From Quadrisphaera granulorum (lineage in GTDB: Bacteria > Actinomycetota > Actinomycetes > Actinomycetales > Quadrisphaeraceae): DNA of 64,000 bases. Both the position numbers and the translations under genes were made by a program. The stretch covers positions 1-64,000 of the forward strand of contig NZ_QGDQ01000001.1 in assembly GCF_003149145.1 (NCBI RefSeq), read 5' to 3'. The notes below the pieces were generated by a model that ran no database searches, was not told the DNA's origin, and saw nothing but the letters and a program-made list of their open reading frames with translations. Shown one piece after another: positions 24,252-33,152 of this stretch (the stretch's first letter is position 1; each line of letters opens with the position of its first letter).

Positions 24252-25164
24252 GCCGGCCACCGGTCTGGGCGGGGCGCGCCTGGGTGTCGTCGTCGTCAAC
24301 TACGGCGACCCCGCGGTGCTGCTGCACCACGCCCTTGACGAGGGGCGGGTGGCCGGGTGGGGCGGGCTCGGCCACGTCGTCGTCGTCGACAACCCCTCGC
24401 AGCCGCAGCACCGCGCGACGCTGGAAGAGGTCTGCCGCCGTCGCGGGTTCGACCTCGTGCTCATGCCCACCAACGGCGGTTTCGGCGCGGGGGCCAACGC
24501 CGGTGCCCGCCGCGCCCTGGACGCCGGCTGCGACGCCGTCGTCGTCCTCAACCCCGACGCCCAGCTCGAGGCCCCCGTGCTGCGCGAGCTGCTGGCCGAT
24601 GCCCTCGCCCACCCGCGCGCCCTGACCACCCCGCGGATCTTGCGCGAGGACGGCACCTCCTGGTTCGCCGGCGCCGACCTGTCCCTGCGCGACGGCACCA
24701 CCCGCCGGGCGGGCCGCCGCAGCGGCCCCGACCTCGAGCCGTGGCTCACCGCCGCCTGCCTCGTCGTCCCGGCGGACCTGTGGGAGGAACTCGGCGGCTT
24801 CGACGACGACTACTTCCTCTACTGGGAGGACATCGACCTGTCCCACCGCTGCCTGGTCGCCGGTGGCGAGCTGCGGCTGCGGGACGACCTCGCCGTCGTC
24901 CACGCCGTCGGCGGCACCCAGGAGGGCTCCGGCAAGTCGCCCGTCTACCTGCGTCACAGCTGCCGGAACCGGCTGCTGTTCGCCGCCAAGCACCTGCCCC
25001 GGCGCACCGCGCTGGCCTGGGCGCTCGGCGCACCGCGCTACGCGGTGTCCGTGGGCCTGCGTGGGGGAGCACGCGCGACCCTCGGCCGCCGCGGGGCGCT
25101 GCGAGCCCTCGTCGGGGGGACCGCCTCCGGGCTGGTGTGCGTGGCACGGCAGAGCCTGCGATGA
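24244..25164 (+). CDS. Glycosyltransferase family 2 (rhamnosyltransferase-like)
   Basis: 306 residues from GTG 24244, overlapping the previous gene by 8 nt; GGAG lies 8 nt upstream. Motifs: LGVVVVNYGDPAVLL, NGGFGAGANAGARRAL, VVLNPDAQLE (DxD-like) and DDYFLYWEDIDLSHR. This NGGFG-AGAN / NPD / YxEDxDL pattern is common in WbbL-type rhamnosyltransferases. dTDP-rhamnose is available from the rml genes, so rhamnose is a plausible donor, not proven. The stop overlaps the flippase ATG (ATGA). Confidence 0.88.
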   Translation: MAEPATGLGGARLGVVVVNYGDPAVLLHHALDEGRVAGWGGLGHVVVVDNPSQPQHRATLEEVCRRRGFDLVLMPTNGGFGAGANAGARRALDAGCDAVVVLNPDAQLEAPVLRELLADALAHPRALTTPRILREDGTSWFAGADLSLRDGTTRRAGRRSGPDLEPWLTAACLVVPADLWEELGGFDDDYFLYWEDIDLSHRCLVAGGELRLRDDLAVVHAVGGTQEGSGKSPVYLRHSCRNRLLFAAKHLPRRTALAWALGAPRYAVSVGLRGGARATLGRRGALRALVGGTASGLVCVARQSLR

Positions 25165-26564
25165 CCGCCACCGCACCCAGCCCGGCTTCGAACCCCGCCT
25201 CGACGAAGCCCCGCGGCAGCTCGGGCGCCTACCGCACCGTGGGCCGCAGCGCCGGGTCCAAGCTCGTCGTGATGGCCCTCAGCGGCGCCATCTCGATCGT
25301 CACCATCCACCTCGTCATCAGCCACTTCGGCGTCGAGGCCTACGCCCAGTACGGACTGCTCGTCTCCGTCGCGGCGCTGCTGCCGTTCGCCGACCTCGGC
25401 CTCGCCTCGGTGGTCATCAACGCCGTGTCCTCCTCCGAGGACCCCGACCACGACGACGCCGTGCGCACCTCCCTGGTCAGCGCCGTCCGCGTCATCCTGT
25501 GCTCGGCGGCCGTCATCACCGCGCTCGGCCTGGGCATCACGCTCGCCGGGTGGTGGCCGGCCCTGCTCGGCGGCGGCCTCATGCCGGGCTCCGGACCCGT
25601 CGCGGCGCTGCTGTGCGTCGTGGTGTTCTCCGCCACCCTCCCGCTGGCCGTCGGCCAGCGGGTGCTCACCGCCCTCGGCCTGAACCACCTGCAGATCCTC
25701 ACGCAGGGCCTCGCGTCGCCGCTGTTCGCCGCGTCCGTGCTCGTGCTCGTGGCGACCGGGACCAACGCCGGTGCCTACCTCGCCGTCTTCTCCTACCTCG
25801 GTGCCGCCGCCATCGCTGCCACCGGCTGCCTGCTCGCCGCGCGCCGGCTGCCGACCACCGCGCGCCGCGTGCTGCGCGACGTGCCCCGCGTGCGCACCGT
25901 CCCCAGCATCCCCGTGGTCGGGCTCGCCTGGCCGGTGCTCGTGGCGATGGTCGCCGAGGCCCTCGCGATGCAGACCGACAGGCTGCTGCTGAGCCACCTC
26001 GCCACCACCGACGAGCTCGCCGAGTACAACCTGTCCTGGTCGCTGGCGAGCCTGCTCCTGCAGACCATCAGCGCCGCCGGCATCGCCCTGTGGCCCGTGT
26101 TCGCCCGGGCCCGCGCCCGCGCCGACGTCTCCTCGCCGTTCGGCCTCGCCTGGGCGTTCGCGGGGGTGGCCGCGCTCGCCGCGGGCACCCTGGCCCTGCT
26201 CATGCCCTTCGCGTCGCACCTGCTCTCGGACGGCAAGATCGCCATCTCGCCGTGGACGGCGTGGGCGTTCGCGGCGTTCGTCGTCGTCCAGGCCGCCAAG
26301 TACCCGCTCGGCATGTACCTCACCGACGGCCGGGGCCTGCGCGCGCAGGTGCCCGCCGTCCTGCTCATGGTGGTCATCAACCTGGGCATCTCGTGGGCGC
26401 TGGTCGGCCCGATGGGCGCGGCGGGCCCCGTGGTGGGCTCCGTGGTGGCGGTGCTGGTGTGCCAGGTCTGCTACTACACCGTGCTCGTCCGCCGCGACCT
26501 CGCCCGTCGCCGCGCCGAGCTCGCCGCCGCCGCTCCCGCGTCGGCGTCGGCGTCGTCAGACTGA
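25161..26564 (+). CDS. Wzx-like polysaccharide flippase (MOP superfamily)
   Basis: 467 residues; ATG overlaps the previous stop by 4 nt. It is a polytopic membrane protein with about 12-14 hydrophobic helices. The start GRSAGSKLVVMALSGAISIV and HFGVEAYAQYGLLVSVAALL follow the G-x-YA-x-Y-x2 pattern of the polysaccharide_synt family. TDRLLLSHL and WSLASLLLQTISAAGIALWP mark the second half. It would translocate the lipid-linked repeat across the membrane for the Wzy-like polymerase at 20231. It overlaps the convergent gene at 26556 by 9 nt. Confidence 0.88.
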   Translation: MTATAPSPASNPASTKPRGSSGAYRTVGRSAGSKLVVMALSGAISIVTIHLVISHFGVEAYAQYGLLVSVAALLPFADLGLASVVINAVSSSEDPDHDDAVRTSLVSAVRVILCSAAVITALGLGITLAGWWPALLGGGLMPGSGPVAALLCVVVFSATLPLAVGQRVLTALGLNHLQILTQGLASPLFAASVLVLVATGTNAGAYLAVFSYLGAAAIAATGCLLAARRLPTTARRVLRDVPRVRTVPSIPVVGLAWPVLVAMVAEALAMQTDRLLLSHLATTDELAEYNLSWSLASLLLQTISAAGIALWPVFARARARADVSSPFGLAWAFAGVAALAAGTLALLMPFASHLLSDGKIAISPWTAWAFAAFVVVQAAKYPLGMYLTDGRGLRAQVPAVLLMVVINLGISWALVGPMGAAGPVVGSVVAVLVCQVCYYTVLVRRDLARRRAELAAAAPASASASSD

Positions 26565-27683
26565 CGACGGCGTCCGCTCGCCCACCCGGGCAGCCGCCGG
26601 CGGAGCCACGGGTACGGCGGCGACGGAGGGGATGGCGGGCAGGCCCACCAGCTCCCGCAGGTCACGGACCATGCGCGAGGTGTTGAAGTCGCTCTCGACG
26701 GCGAGGCGCCCGCGCTCGCCCATCGCGGCCGCGGCGGCTGGGTCGTCCAGCAGCGAGACCAGCGCGTTGGCCAGGCCCGCGGCGTCTCCCGGGGCTGCCA
26801 GCAGCCCCGTCTCGCCGTGGCGCACGTAGTCGGCCGCTCCTGCCGTCGCGGTAAGCACTGCCGGGCGTGCGCAGGCCATGGCCTCCAGGGCCACCGTCAT
26901 CCCGGACACGTGGAGGTTGGGGGAGGTGGCCACCACCACCGCGCTGGCCCGTGCGTACAGCGCCCGCAGCTCGGTGTGCGGCATGTGCTCCACTACGCGT
27001 ACCCCCGGCGGGGGCGTCGCGGACGAGCGGGTCTGCACCACGGCCTCGGCGTCCGGGTGGGCGCGCAGCACCTCGGCCAGCGCAGCGAACAGCGTCTCGG
27101 CGTCGCGGTCGCGATCACGGCCTGCGCTGACCACCAGCGGCCGGTCCGGGTAGGGCTGCGGACGGAAGAAGTCGGCGTCCACCCCGAACCGCAGCATCGA
27201 CACCGGCACGCCGGGCAGCAGCCGCTCCAGCGGCTCCACCTGCGCGCTGCTCAGGCACCACACGCCCTCGGCGCGGCGCAGCGCGCGCACCCGGGCGCGG
27301 GTGGCGTCGTCGTCACGGCCGCGGGCGAGGGCGTCGGTGATCCAGATCGCCCCCGCGTGCAGCGGGGTGCGCGGGGCCAGCACGGAGGCCCGGTGGGCGA
27401 GGTTCTCGTCCCACGCGAGTGCGGTCCGCCGGGCGCCGGAGCCAACCCCTGTGCCTGCGGATCGCTGCAGAGCGGCCAGGGCCGGTGCGGCCAGCCGTGC
27501 GGCGGCGCCGCGCAGGCGGCCCGGTTCGGGCAGCCCGACGGCGCGGACGGCGACGTCGCCGCCGGCCAGCTCGTGCAGGCCGTACGGCCAGCGCCCGGGG
27601 ACCTCGCCGCGGCCGTGCCGCTGCTCCCAGGCGGTGACGTCGCGCTCGGCGGTGTACAGGACGTCGAGGGCGTGCGTGCTCAT
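26556..27683 (-). CDS. Glycosyltransferase family 4
   Basis: 375 residues; ATG 27683 overlaps the stop-proximal end of the upstream glycosyltransferase (ATGA at 27680-27683). N-terminal half: HALDVLYTAERDVTAWEQRH. C-terminal donor half: PLVVSAGRDRDRDAETLF, VVVATSPNLHVSGMTVALEA and MACARPAVLTATAGAADYVR with the E-x7-E donor motif. It resembles rhamnosyl/glucosyl GT4 enzymes of exopolysaccharide clusters. It is the last gene of the minus-strand unit that begins near 30014. Confidence 0.87.
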   Translation of the reverse strand: MSTHALDVLYTAERDVTAWEQRHGRGEVPGRWPYGLHELAGGDVAVRAVGLPEPGRLRGAAARLAAPALAALQRSAGTGVGSGARRTALAWDENLAHRASVLAPRTPLHAGAIWITDALARGRDDDATRARVRALRRAEGVWCLSSAQVEPLERLLPGVPVSMLRFGVDADFFRPQPYPDRPLVVSAGRDRDRDAETLFAALAEVLRAHPDAEAVVQTRSSATPPPGVRVVEHMPHTELRALYARASAVVVATSPNLHVSGMTVALEAMACARPAVLTATAGAADYVRHGETGLLAAPGDAAGLANALVSLLDDPAAAAAMGERGRLAVESDFNTSRMVRDLRELVGLPAIPSVAAVPVAPPAAARVGERTPSSV

Positions 27684-28762
27684 CGGTGCTCTCCTCGAGC
27701 TGCGGGTCGAGCTGCGGGCTGGTGAGCCGCCGCTGTCGCGTGGCGGGCCGCTGCGGCGGCGCGGAACGCTGTCGCGTGGGTGCGCGCCGCCGTCGGCCAC
27801 TCGCGCGCCGACAGGTCGGGCCGGTCGCTGCGGCCGGGGCGGCGCACGGTCGCCAGGGCGTCCACGAGGTGCTCCGGGGTCAGCTCGCCCTCGTAGGTGA
27901 GCACCCACCCCGGGCCGACCTCGGCGGCCAGCGCCGCGGTGGTGGGGTTCGCGGGCACGAGCACCGGGGTGTCCAGGGACAGCGCCAGCAGCGCGGCGCC
28001 GGAGCTGTGCAGCTCGGTGTAGGGAAGCACCACGAGCTCGGCGGCGGCCACCTCGGCGGCCAGCTCGGCGTCGGGGCAGTGGCCGAGGGACGCGGTCGTC
28101 CTCGGGTCGCTGGCACAGGCGTCCTGCACGGCGTGGCGCAGCGCCTCGGTGGCGGGCGCGCCGACCACCCGCAGCGAGATGTCTCCGGGCGCGTCGTGCG
28201 CCGCGGCCAGCAGTGCCTCGACGTTCTTGTACGGCCGCAGGATGCCGAAGTGCAGCAGACGGCCCGGGACCACCGGCGCGTCCGAGGCCGGGTACCAGTC
28301 GCGGTAGTGGCCGTGCGGCACGAGCAGCTCGCGCTCGTCGTCGTCGTCCTTCAACGCCGCCGGCAGGGTGGAGGCGACCAGGTGCACCCGGGCGGTGCTG
28401 AGCCGGTCGCACAGCGCCAGGAGTGCGCGCTCCACCGGGCCACCGGACTCGTGGGGCACGGGGTTGTGGACGGTGCGGACGACGGCGGTGCGCAGCAGCG
28501 CCACCCGCAGCAGCAACCCCGCGAAGAGCAGCTGGCGGGCCGCGGTCTTCGGCCCGGAGGTGCCGCGCAGCAGCACCTCCGGCCAGTGCAGGTGCAGCAC
28601 GTCGTAGCGCCACGCCAGCGCAGCCCGCCACGAGAACGTGCGCACGTCGTGCCCCTCGGCGCGCAGGGCGCCGAGCAGCAGGCTCAGGTACGGGTTGGTG
28701 GTCGGCCGCGGCTGCCGGAAGGACTCCAGCACACGCAGCCGGTCCGGCGCGGGGACGGCCAC
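27680..28762 (-). CDS. GT-B glycosyltransferase
   Basis: 360 residues. Begins LRVLESFRQPRPTTNPYLSL; YDVLHLHWPEVLLRG and RTVHNPVPHE are typical of the acceptor domain of GT4-like enzymes that take lipid-linked substrates. LLHFGILRPYKNVEALL and LPYTELHSSGAALLALSL mark the donor domain. The C-terminal 35 residues are Ala/Arg-rich and probably disordered. It sits two bases after the cytidylyltransferase stop and overlaps the next GT by 4 nt, so these act together in one pathway. Donor unknown. Confidence 0.85.
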   Translation of the reverse strand: MAVPAPDRLRVLESFRQPRPTTNPYLSLLLGALRAEGHDVRTFSWRAALAWRYDVLHLHWPEVLLRGTSGPKTAARQLLFAGLLLRVALLRTAVVRTVHNPVPHESGGPVERALLALCDRLSTARVHLVASTLPAALKDDDDERELLVPHGHYRDWYPASDAPVVPGRLLHFGILRPYKNVEALLAAAHDAPGDISLRVVGAPATEALRHAVQDACASDPRTTASLGHCPDAELAAEVAAAELVVLPYTELHSSGAALLALSLDTPVLVPANPTTAALAAEVGPGWVLTYEGELTPEHLVDALATVRRPGRSDRPDLSAREWPTAARTHATAFRAAAAARHATAAAHQPAARPAARGEHR

Positions 28763-28764
28763 GG

Positions 28765-29184
28765 TCAGCCGTGCGCGGTGATGAGCTCGCGCAGGAGCGT
28801 GCTCGACGTGGTCTCCGTGTACGGGAAGTACACGACCCTGGCGCCCACAGCGGCCATACCGGCCTCGAGCTGGTCTCCCTTGGGGGTGCCCTTCCAGTCG
28901 TCACCCTTGAAGAGGATGTCGAAGTGGAGGCGCTGCCACATCGGGAGCTTGTCGCTGCCGCAGTCGTCGGCAACCACCCTGTCGACGATGCCGACGCTCG
29001 CCAGGATCTCCATCCGCTCCGTCAGGGGCACCACGGGCCGCTTGCCCTTGGTGCGCTCGACGACGTCGTCCGTCACCGCTCCGACCACCAGCAGGTCGCA
29101 GCCTTCACGGGCCCGCCGCAGGATGTTGAGGTGCCCGATGTGGAACATGTCGTAGACGCCGGGCACGTAGCCGATGACGCTCAT
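28765..29184 (-). CDS. Cytidylyltransferase, glycerol-3-phosphate (TagD)-like
   Basis: 139 residues from ATG 29184 with AGGAGG upstream; the frame further upstream only shadows the next gene. Nucleotidyltransferase fold: VPGVYDMFHIGHLNILRRA contains HxGH, and TETTSSTLLRE stands in for the C-terminal ISTT-type motif. Such enzymes activate an alcohol phosphate (glycerol-3-P, ethanolamine-P) with CTP. Overlap with the CDP-alcohol phosphotransferase gene (ATGA) means that its CDP-alcohol product is probably used by that partner. TagD-like substrate choice is a guess. Confidence 0.87.
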   Translation of the reverse strand: MSVIGYVPGVYDMFHIGHLNILRRAREGCDLLVVGAVTDDVVERTKGKRPVVPLTERMEILASVGIVDRVVADDCGSDKLPMWQRLHFDILFKGDDWKGTPKGDQLEAGMAAVGARVVYFPYTETTSSTLLRELITAHG

Positions 29185-30014
29185 GCGCGCACCTCCTGGA
29201 GAGTGTTCTGCGAGACGGTGACGGGTGAGTCGAGCGCGGCGACCTGGCGGTACCACACGACCATCGAGGCCCCGGCGACGACGGCGAAGCCCAGTGCCAG
29301 CAGGCCGTAGGCCCACTGGAAGAGGGCCGGCCAGCCGATGAGGACGAAGACCACGCACAGCACGCCGTAGTCGACGGGCGCCGAGGCCAGGGAGCGCAGC
29401 GCGGAGTGCTGGCGCGCTTCACCGGCGCTGACGATCGCCTGGCCGTCGCGGGTCCCGGCCAGGCGGCGGATGTGGTCGTTGAGGATGATCGTGAAGAACC
29501 ACGTGGTGGACACCGCGGCGAAGCCGAGCGGCACGAGCAGCCACGCCGTCGGCTGCGGGGCGACGGTGAGGTAGGCGCCCACGGCGACGGCGAGGTGCAG
29601 GGTGGCAATCTTGCCGGCGTCGACCACGTGGTCGAGCCACTCGCCGGCCTTCGAGCCGCCACCGCGCAGGCGGGCCAGCTGCCCGTCCGCGGCGTCGAGC
29701 GCGTAGCCGAGCACGAGCAGCGCCGCGACCAGCGGGCCCTTCCACCACACCGACGGCGCGAGGGCGATGACGGCGATGCCCGTGCCGGTCGCCACGGCCG
29801 ACGCCGCGGTGACCTGGTTGGGGGTCATGCCGAGCACATGGGCGCCGGCCGCGAGCCGCCGGCCCAGGGGGCGGTTGACGAAGCGCGAGTACGCCGGGGC
29901 GCCCTTGGCGGACTTCTGCGCGCGCAGCAGCTGCTGCAGCGACGCGGCGTAGCGTGGGCGGGGCCGCTCCTGCGCTGCACTGGCGCCAGCGGGGCGCGAT
30001 AGGTCCGTGGTCAT
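29181..30014 (-). CDS. CDP-alcohol phosphatidyltransferase family membrane enzyme
   Basis: 277 residues from ATG 30014; a GTG at 30041 would add 9 residues, and neither has a well-placed ribosome site. The catalytic CDP-OH-P signature is complete: DAADGQLARLRGGGSKAGEW-LDHVVDAGK (D-x2-DG-x2-AR-x8-G-x3-D-x3-D). Six or so helices follow. The enzyme transfers an alcohol phosphate from a CDP-alcohol to an acceptor lipid or alcohol. Being first in an operon with a cytidylyltransferase and two GTs, it may add a phospho-alcohol to a glycan or make a special lipid anchor. Confidence 0.88.
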   Translation of the reverse strand: MTTDLSRPAGASAAQERPRPRYAASLQQLLRAQKSAKGAPAYSRFVNRPLGRRLAAGAHVLGMTPNQVTAASAVATGTGIAVIALAPSVWWKGPLVAALLVLGYALDAADGQLARLRGGGSKAGEWLDHVVDAGKIATLHLAVAVGAYLTVAPQPTAWLLVPLGFAAVSTTWFFTIILNDHIRRLAGTRDGQAIVSAGEARQHSALRSLASAPVDYGVLCVVFVLIGWPALFQWAYGLLALGFAVVAGASMVVWYRQVAALDSPVTVSQNTLQEVRA

Positions 30015-30254
30015 GCCGAGGACAGTTGCAGGGGAGATCACCTCCCGTCACGCCTGTCACAGGAGTCTCACCTAACCGCACCAATGCGGAGCGTGACCGG
30101 TTACGCCGTCCGTGTCCATCAGGTGCGCTCCCGCGCACGGATGCGCAGTCCAGGAGGCGGCGGGCGACCCGAGGGGGCGAGCCCGTACCGGCGGCCCCAG
30201 GGGACGTGGAATGGTGTGGTTGCATCGGCGGGGGTAGGTCCCCGCTGACGGTGG

Positions 30255-30325
30255 TCCCCCGTGGTGTAAAGGCAGCACGAGTCACTTTGAATGATTCTGT
30301 CGAGGTTCGAATCCTCGCGGGGGAG
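30255..30325 (+). tRNA. tRNA-Gln (anticodon UUG)
   Basis: Full cloverleaf: acceptor TCCCCCG/CGGGGGA (30255-30261 with 30318-30324), discriminator G, and an anticodon stem AGTCA/TGATT with one G·U pair. The loop is CTTTGAA with anticodon TTG at 30287-30289. The T arm is CGAGG-TTCGAAT-CCTCG. CCA is not encoded. It reads the CAA codon, rare in this GC-rich genome. A tRNA-Gln just before glmU is a recurring actinobacterial arrangement. The 240 nt before it (30015-30254) hold the divergent promoter space; I see no gene there. Confidence 0.95.
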
Positions 30326-30453
30326 CTGTGATCTGGGGTTCGACACCACTGGGTAGGGCCACGTGCTCTGCTCGGGCCCCGGCGCTGGTTGCTCGTGGGC
30401 ACGGGTAGGGTCCGGGACGGACCCCCACCCCCTCCGCCAGGGAGCGCGTGCGC

Positions 30454-31953
30454 GTGAGCTCGACCCGCCCGGCCGTCGTCGTCGTCCTCGCCGCCGGTGA
30501 GGGCACCCGGATGCGGTCGGCGATCCCCAAGGTCCTCCACACCATCGGCGGTCGCTCGCTGCTCGGGCACGCGCTGGCAGCAGCTCGCGGTGTCGAGCCC
30601 GAGCGGCTCGTCGTCGTCGTGCGCCACGAGCGGGAGCGCGTCGCGGCGCACGCCCTCGGCATCGACGCCGACGTGCTCATCGCCGACCAGGACGACGTCC
30701 CCGGCACCGGACGTGCCGTCCAGTGCGGCCTGGACGCGCTGGTGCGCGAGCGCGGCGAGGGCGCCGAGCCGCTGACGGGCACCGTCGTGGTGACGTTCGG
30801 TGACGTGCCGCTGCTGCGCGCTCAGACCCTCGTCGACCTCGTGGCCGCCCACGAGACGGAGGGCAACGGTGTGACGGTGCTCTCAGCGGTGCTGCCCGAT
30901 CCGACGGGCTACGGCCGGATCGTTCGCGACGACGACGGTGCCGTCGCCTCCATCGTCGAGCAGAAGGACGCCACCGACGCCCAGCGCGCCATCGTCGAGG
31001 TCAACACCGGCATCTGGGCCTTCGACGCCGCCGTCCTCACGGCGGCCCTGCCGAAGGTCGGTCGCGCCAACGCCCAGGGCGAGGTCTACCTCACCGACGT
31101 GCTGGCCCTCGCCCGCACCGACGGTCACCGCGTGGCCGCGCGCCCCGTGGCCGACGCCGGTGAGGTGGAGGGCGTCAACGACAGGGTCCAGCTTGCGGCG
31201 CTCGGTGCGGCGCTGAACCGGCGCACGCTGCAGGCGCACATGCGCGCGGGCGTGACCGTGGTCGACCCGGCGACGACGTGGGTCGACGTTCATGTCGATC
31301 TCGGCGCCGACGTCACGCTGCTGCCCGGCACGCAGCTGCTGGGTGCCACGAGCGTGGCCGCGGGCGCCGTCGTCGGCCCGGACACCACCCTCACCGACTG
31401 CGAGGTGGGGGAGGGGGCCGTGGTCACGCGTACCCACGGCGAGCTGGCCGTGGTGGGGGCCGGGGCCAGCGTGGGGCCGTTCTCGTTCCTGCGGCCGGGC
31501 ACCCGGCTGGGGGAGCGCGGCAAGATCGGCGCCTTCGTGGAAACCAAGAACGCCGACATCGGCGCGCGCAGCAAGGTGCCGCACCTGAGCTACGTCGGAG
31601 ACGCGGAGATCGGCGAGGGTGCCAACATCGGTGCCGCGACGATCTTCGCCAACTACGACGGTCAGACGAAGAGCCGCACACGCGTGGGTGACGCCGCCTT
31701 CGTCGGCAGTGACAGCGTGCTGGTCGCACCGGTGAGCATCGGGGACGGTGCCTACACCGCAGCGGGTTCGGTCATCACCGACGACGTGCCGCCGGGAGCG
31801 ATCGGGGTCGGCCGAGGCCGGCAGAAGAACATCGAGGGCTGGACGGAGCGCAAGCGCCCCGGCAGCGCCTCGGCGCGCGCTGCGGCAGCGGCGCGGGCGG
31901 CAACCACGAACGGTCCCGCGGACGCGCGGGCCGAGCAGGAGGAGCGGGCATGA
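30454..31953 (+). CDS. glmU: Bifunctional N-acetylglucosamine-1-phosphate uridyltransferase / glucosamine-1-phosphate acetyltransferase
   Basis: 499 residues from GTG 30454, with AGGGAG 9 nt upstream; GTG 30448 is too close to that site. The uridyltransferase domain begins VVVVLAAGEGTRMRSAIPKVLH, with ADQDDVPGTGRAVQCGL and TFGDVPLLRAQ. The left-handed beta-helix acetyltransferase domain carries FSFLRPGTRLGERGKIGAFVETKN, SYVGDAEIGEGANIGAATIF and NYDGQTKSRTRVGD. It makes UDP-GlcNAc for peptidoglycan and for glycans of this locus. The Ala/Arg-rich tail is longer than in E. coli. The stop overlaps prs (ATGA). Confidence 0.97.
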   Translation: MSSTRPAVVVVLAAGEGTRMRSAIPKVLHTIGGRSLLGHALAAARGVEPERLVVVVRHERERVAAHALGIDADVLIADQDDVPGTGRAVQCGLDALVRERGEGAEPLTGTVVVTFGDVPLLRAQTLVDLVAAHETEGNGVTVLSAVLPDPTGYGRIVRDDDGAVASIVEQKDATDAQRAIVEVNTGIWAFDAAVLTAALPKVGRANAQGEVYLTDVLALARTDGHRVAARPVADAGEVEGVNDRVQLAALGAALNRRTLQAHMRAGVTVVDPATTWVDVHVDLGADVTLLPGTQLLGATSVAAGAVVGPDTTLTDCEVGEGAVVTRTHGELAVVGAGASVGPFSFLRPGTRLGERGKIGAFVETKNADIGARSKVPHLSYVGDAEIGEGANIGAATIFANYDGQTKSRTRVGDAAFVGSDSVLVAPVSIGDGAYTAAGSVITDDVPPGAIGVGRGRQKNIEGWTERKRPGSASARAAAAARAATTNGPADARAEQEERA

Positions 31954-32930
31954 CCGGCATCACCACCCAGGGCGAGAAGCGGCTCGTGCTCATCAGCGGG
32001 CGTGCGCACCCGCAGCTCGCGGAGGAGGTCTCCTCCGAGCTCGGCGCCGCGCTCGTGCCGACCTCCGCCTACGACTTCGCCAACGGCGAGACGTACGTGC
32101 GCTTCGAGGAGAGCGTGCGCGGCTGCGACGCCTTCGTCCTCCAGAGCCACTGCGCGCCCATCAACCAGTGGATCATGGAGCAGCTCATCATGGTCGACGC
32201 GCTCAAGCGCGCCTCGGCCAAGCGCATCACCGTGGTCTGCCCGTTCTACGGGTACGCCCGCCAGGACAAGAAGCACCGCGGCCGCGAGCCGATCTCCGCC
32301 CGCCTCATGGCGGACCTGTTCAAGACCGCCGGCGCCAACCGCCTCATGTCGGTCGACCTGCACACCGCGCAGATCCAGGGCTTCTTCGACGGGCCCGTCG
32401 ACCACCTCTGGGCGCTGCCGCTGCTCTCGGACTACGTGCGCGGTCGCGTCGCGGACGCCAGCAACATCACCGTGGTGTCCCCGGACGCCGGGCGCGTGCG
32501 GCTGGCCGATGTGTGGTCGGACAAGCTCGGCGCCCCGCTGGCGATCATCCACAAGCGCCGCGACCCCAACCGCCCCAACCAGGTGCAGGTGCACGAGCTG
32601 GTCGGTGAGGTGGCGGGGCGCACCTGTGTGCTCGTCGACGACATGATCGACACGGGCGGCACCATCGTGCAGGCAGCGCAGGCGCTCAAGGACAACGGCG
32701 CCAAGGAGATCATCGTCGCTGCCACGCACCCGATCCTGTCGGGCCCGGCGGCCGCACGCCTCAAGGACAGCCCGATCTCCGAGGTCGTCGTCACCAACAC
32801 GCTGCCGATCCCGCCGGCGCACCAGTTCCCCACCCTTCGGGTGCTCTCCATCGCCCCGCTCATCGCGCGCGCGATCCGCGAGGTCTTCGACGACGGCTCG
32901 GTGACCAGCCTCTTCGACGGCAACAGCTGA
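31950..32930 (+). CDS. prs: Ribose-phosphate pyrophosphokinase
   Basis: 326 residues, normal for PRPP synthase. ATP-binding and catalytic regions: FANGETYVRFEESVRGCD, CPFYGYARQDKKHRGREPIS, VDLHTAQIQGFFDGPVDHL and the PRPP loop VLVDDMIDTGGTI. It converts ribose-5-phosphate and ATP to PRPP for nucleotide, His and Trp synthesis. It is co-translated with glmU via a 4-nt overlap, the standard actinobacterial order. Confidence 0.97.
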   Translation: MTGITTQGEKRLVLISGRAHPQLAEEVSSELGAALVPTSAYDFANGETYVRFEESVRGCDAFVLQSHCAPINQWIMEQLIMVDALKRASAKRITVVCPFYGYARQDKKHRGREPISARLMADLFKTAGANRLMSVDLHTAQIQGFFDGPVDHLWALPLLSDYVRGRVADASNITVVSPDAGRVRLADVWSDKLGAPLAIIHKRRDPNRPNQVQVHELVGEVAGRTCVLVDDMIDTGGTIVQAAQALKDNGAKEIIVAATHPILSGPAAARLKDSPISEVVVTNTLPIPPAHQFPTLRVLSIAPLIARAIREVFDDGSVTSLFDGNS

Positions 32931-33152
32931 GGTCGCTGGTCCGGTTCCTGAGCGCTGCACACCGGGCGGTCGTCCGGCTCGTCGTGGTGCCTCCGCCCGA
33001 CCGGTAGGCTAGGCGGGCTCCTCGGCGAGGGAGGCGCACTTCAGGTGCGCACTCCGTGATCGACGCGGTGGCCGGTCGTCTTCGGCCCGCCTCCGGTCAC
33101 GCGCCGGGGCAGTGGAGACCGCCGCACCACCGTCCGATCACCAGGAGACACC
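32931..33152 (+). other. Leader region of rplY
   Basis: A 222-nt gap between prs and rplY. It contains a 6-bp hairpin GCGCAC-TTCAG-GTGCGC (33034-33050) flanked by GGCGAGGGA and ACTCCGTGATCGACGC, and TAGGCT at 33005 is a weak -10 candidate. L25 autoregulates in some bacteria by binding its own leader, so this folded leader might be such a site; that is inference. No gene seen. Confidence 0.35.

Noticed and set aside
30015-30254. Possible riboswitch or small RNA between the CDP-alcohol enzyme and tRNA-Gln
   Set aside because: I could not find a conserved riboswitch core or a stable hairpin with terminator; it is treated as promoter space.
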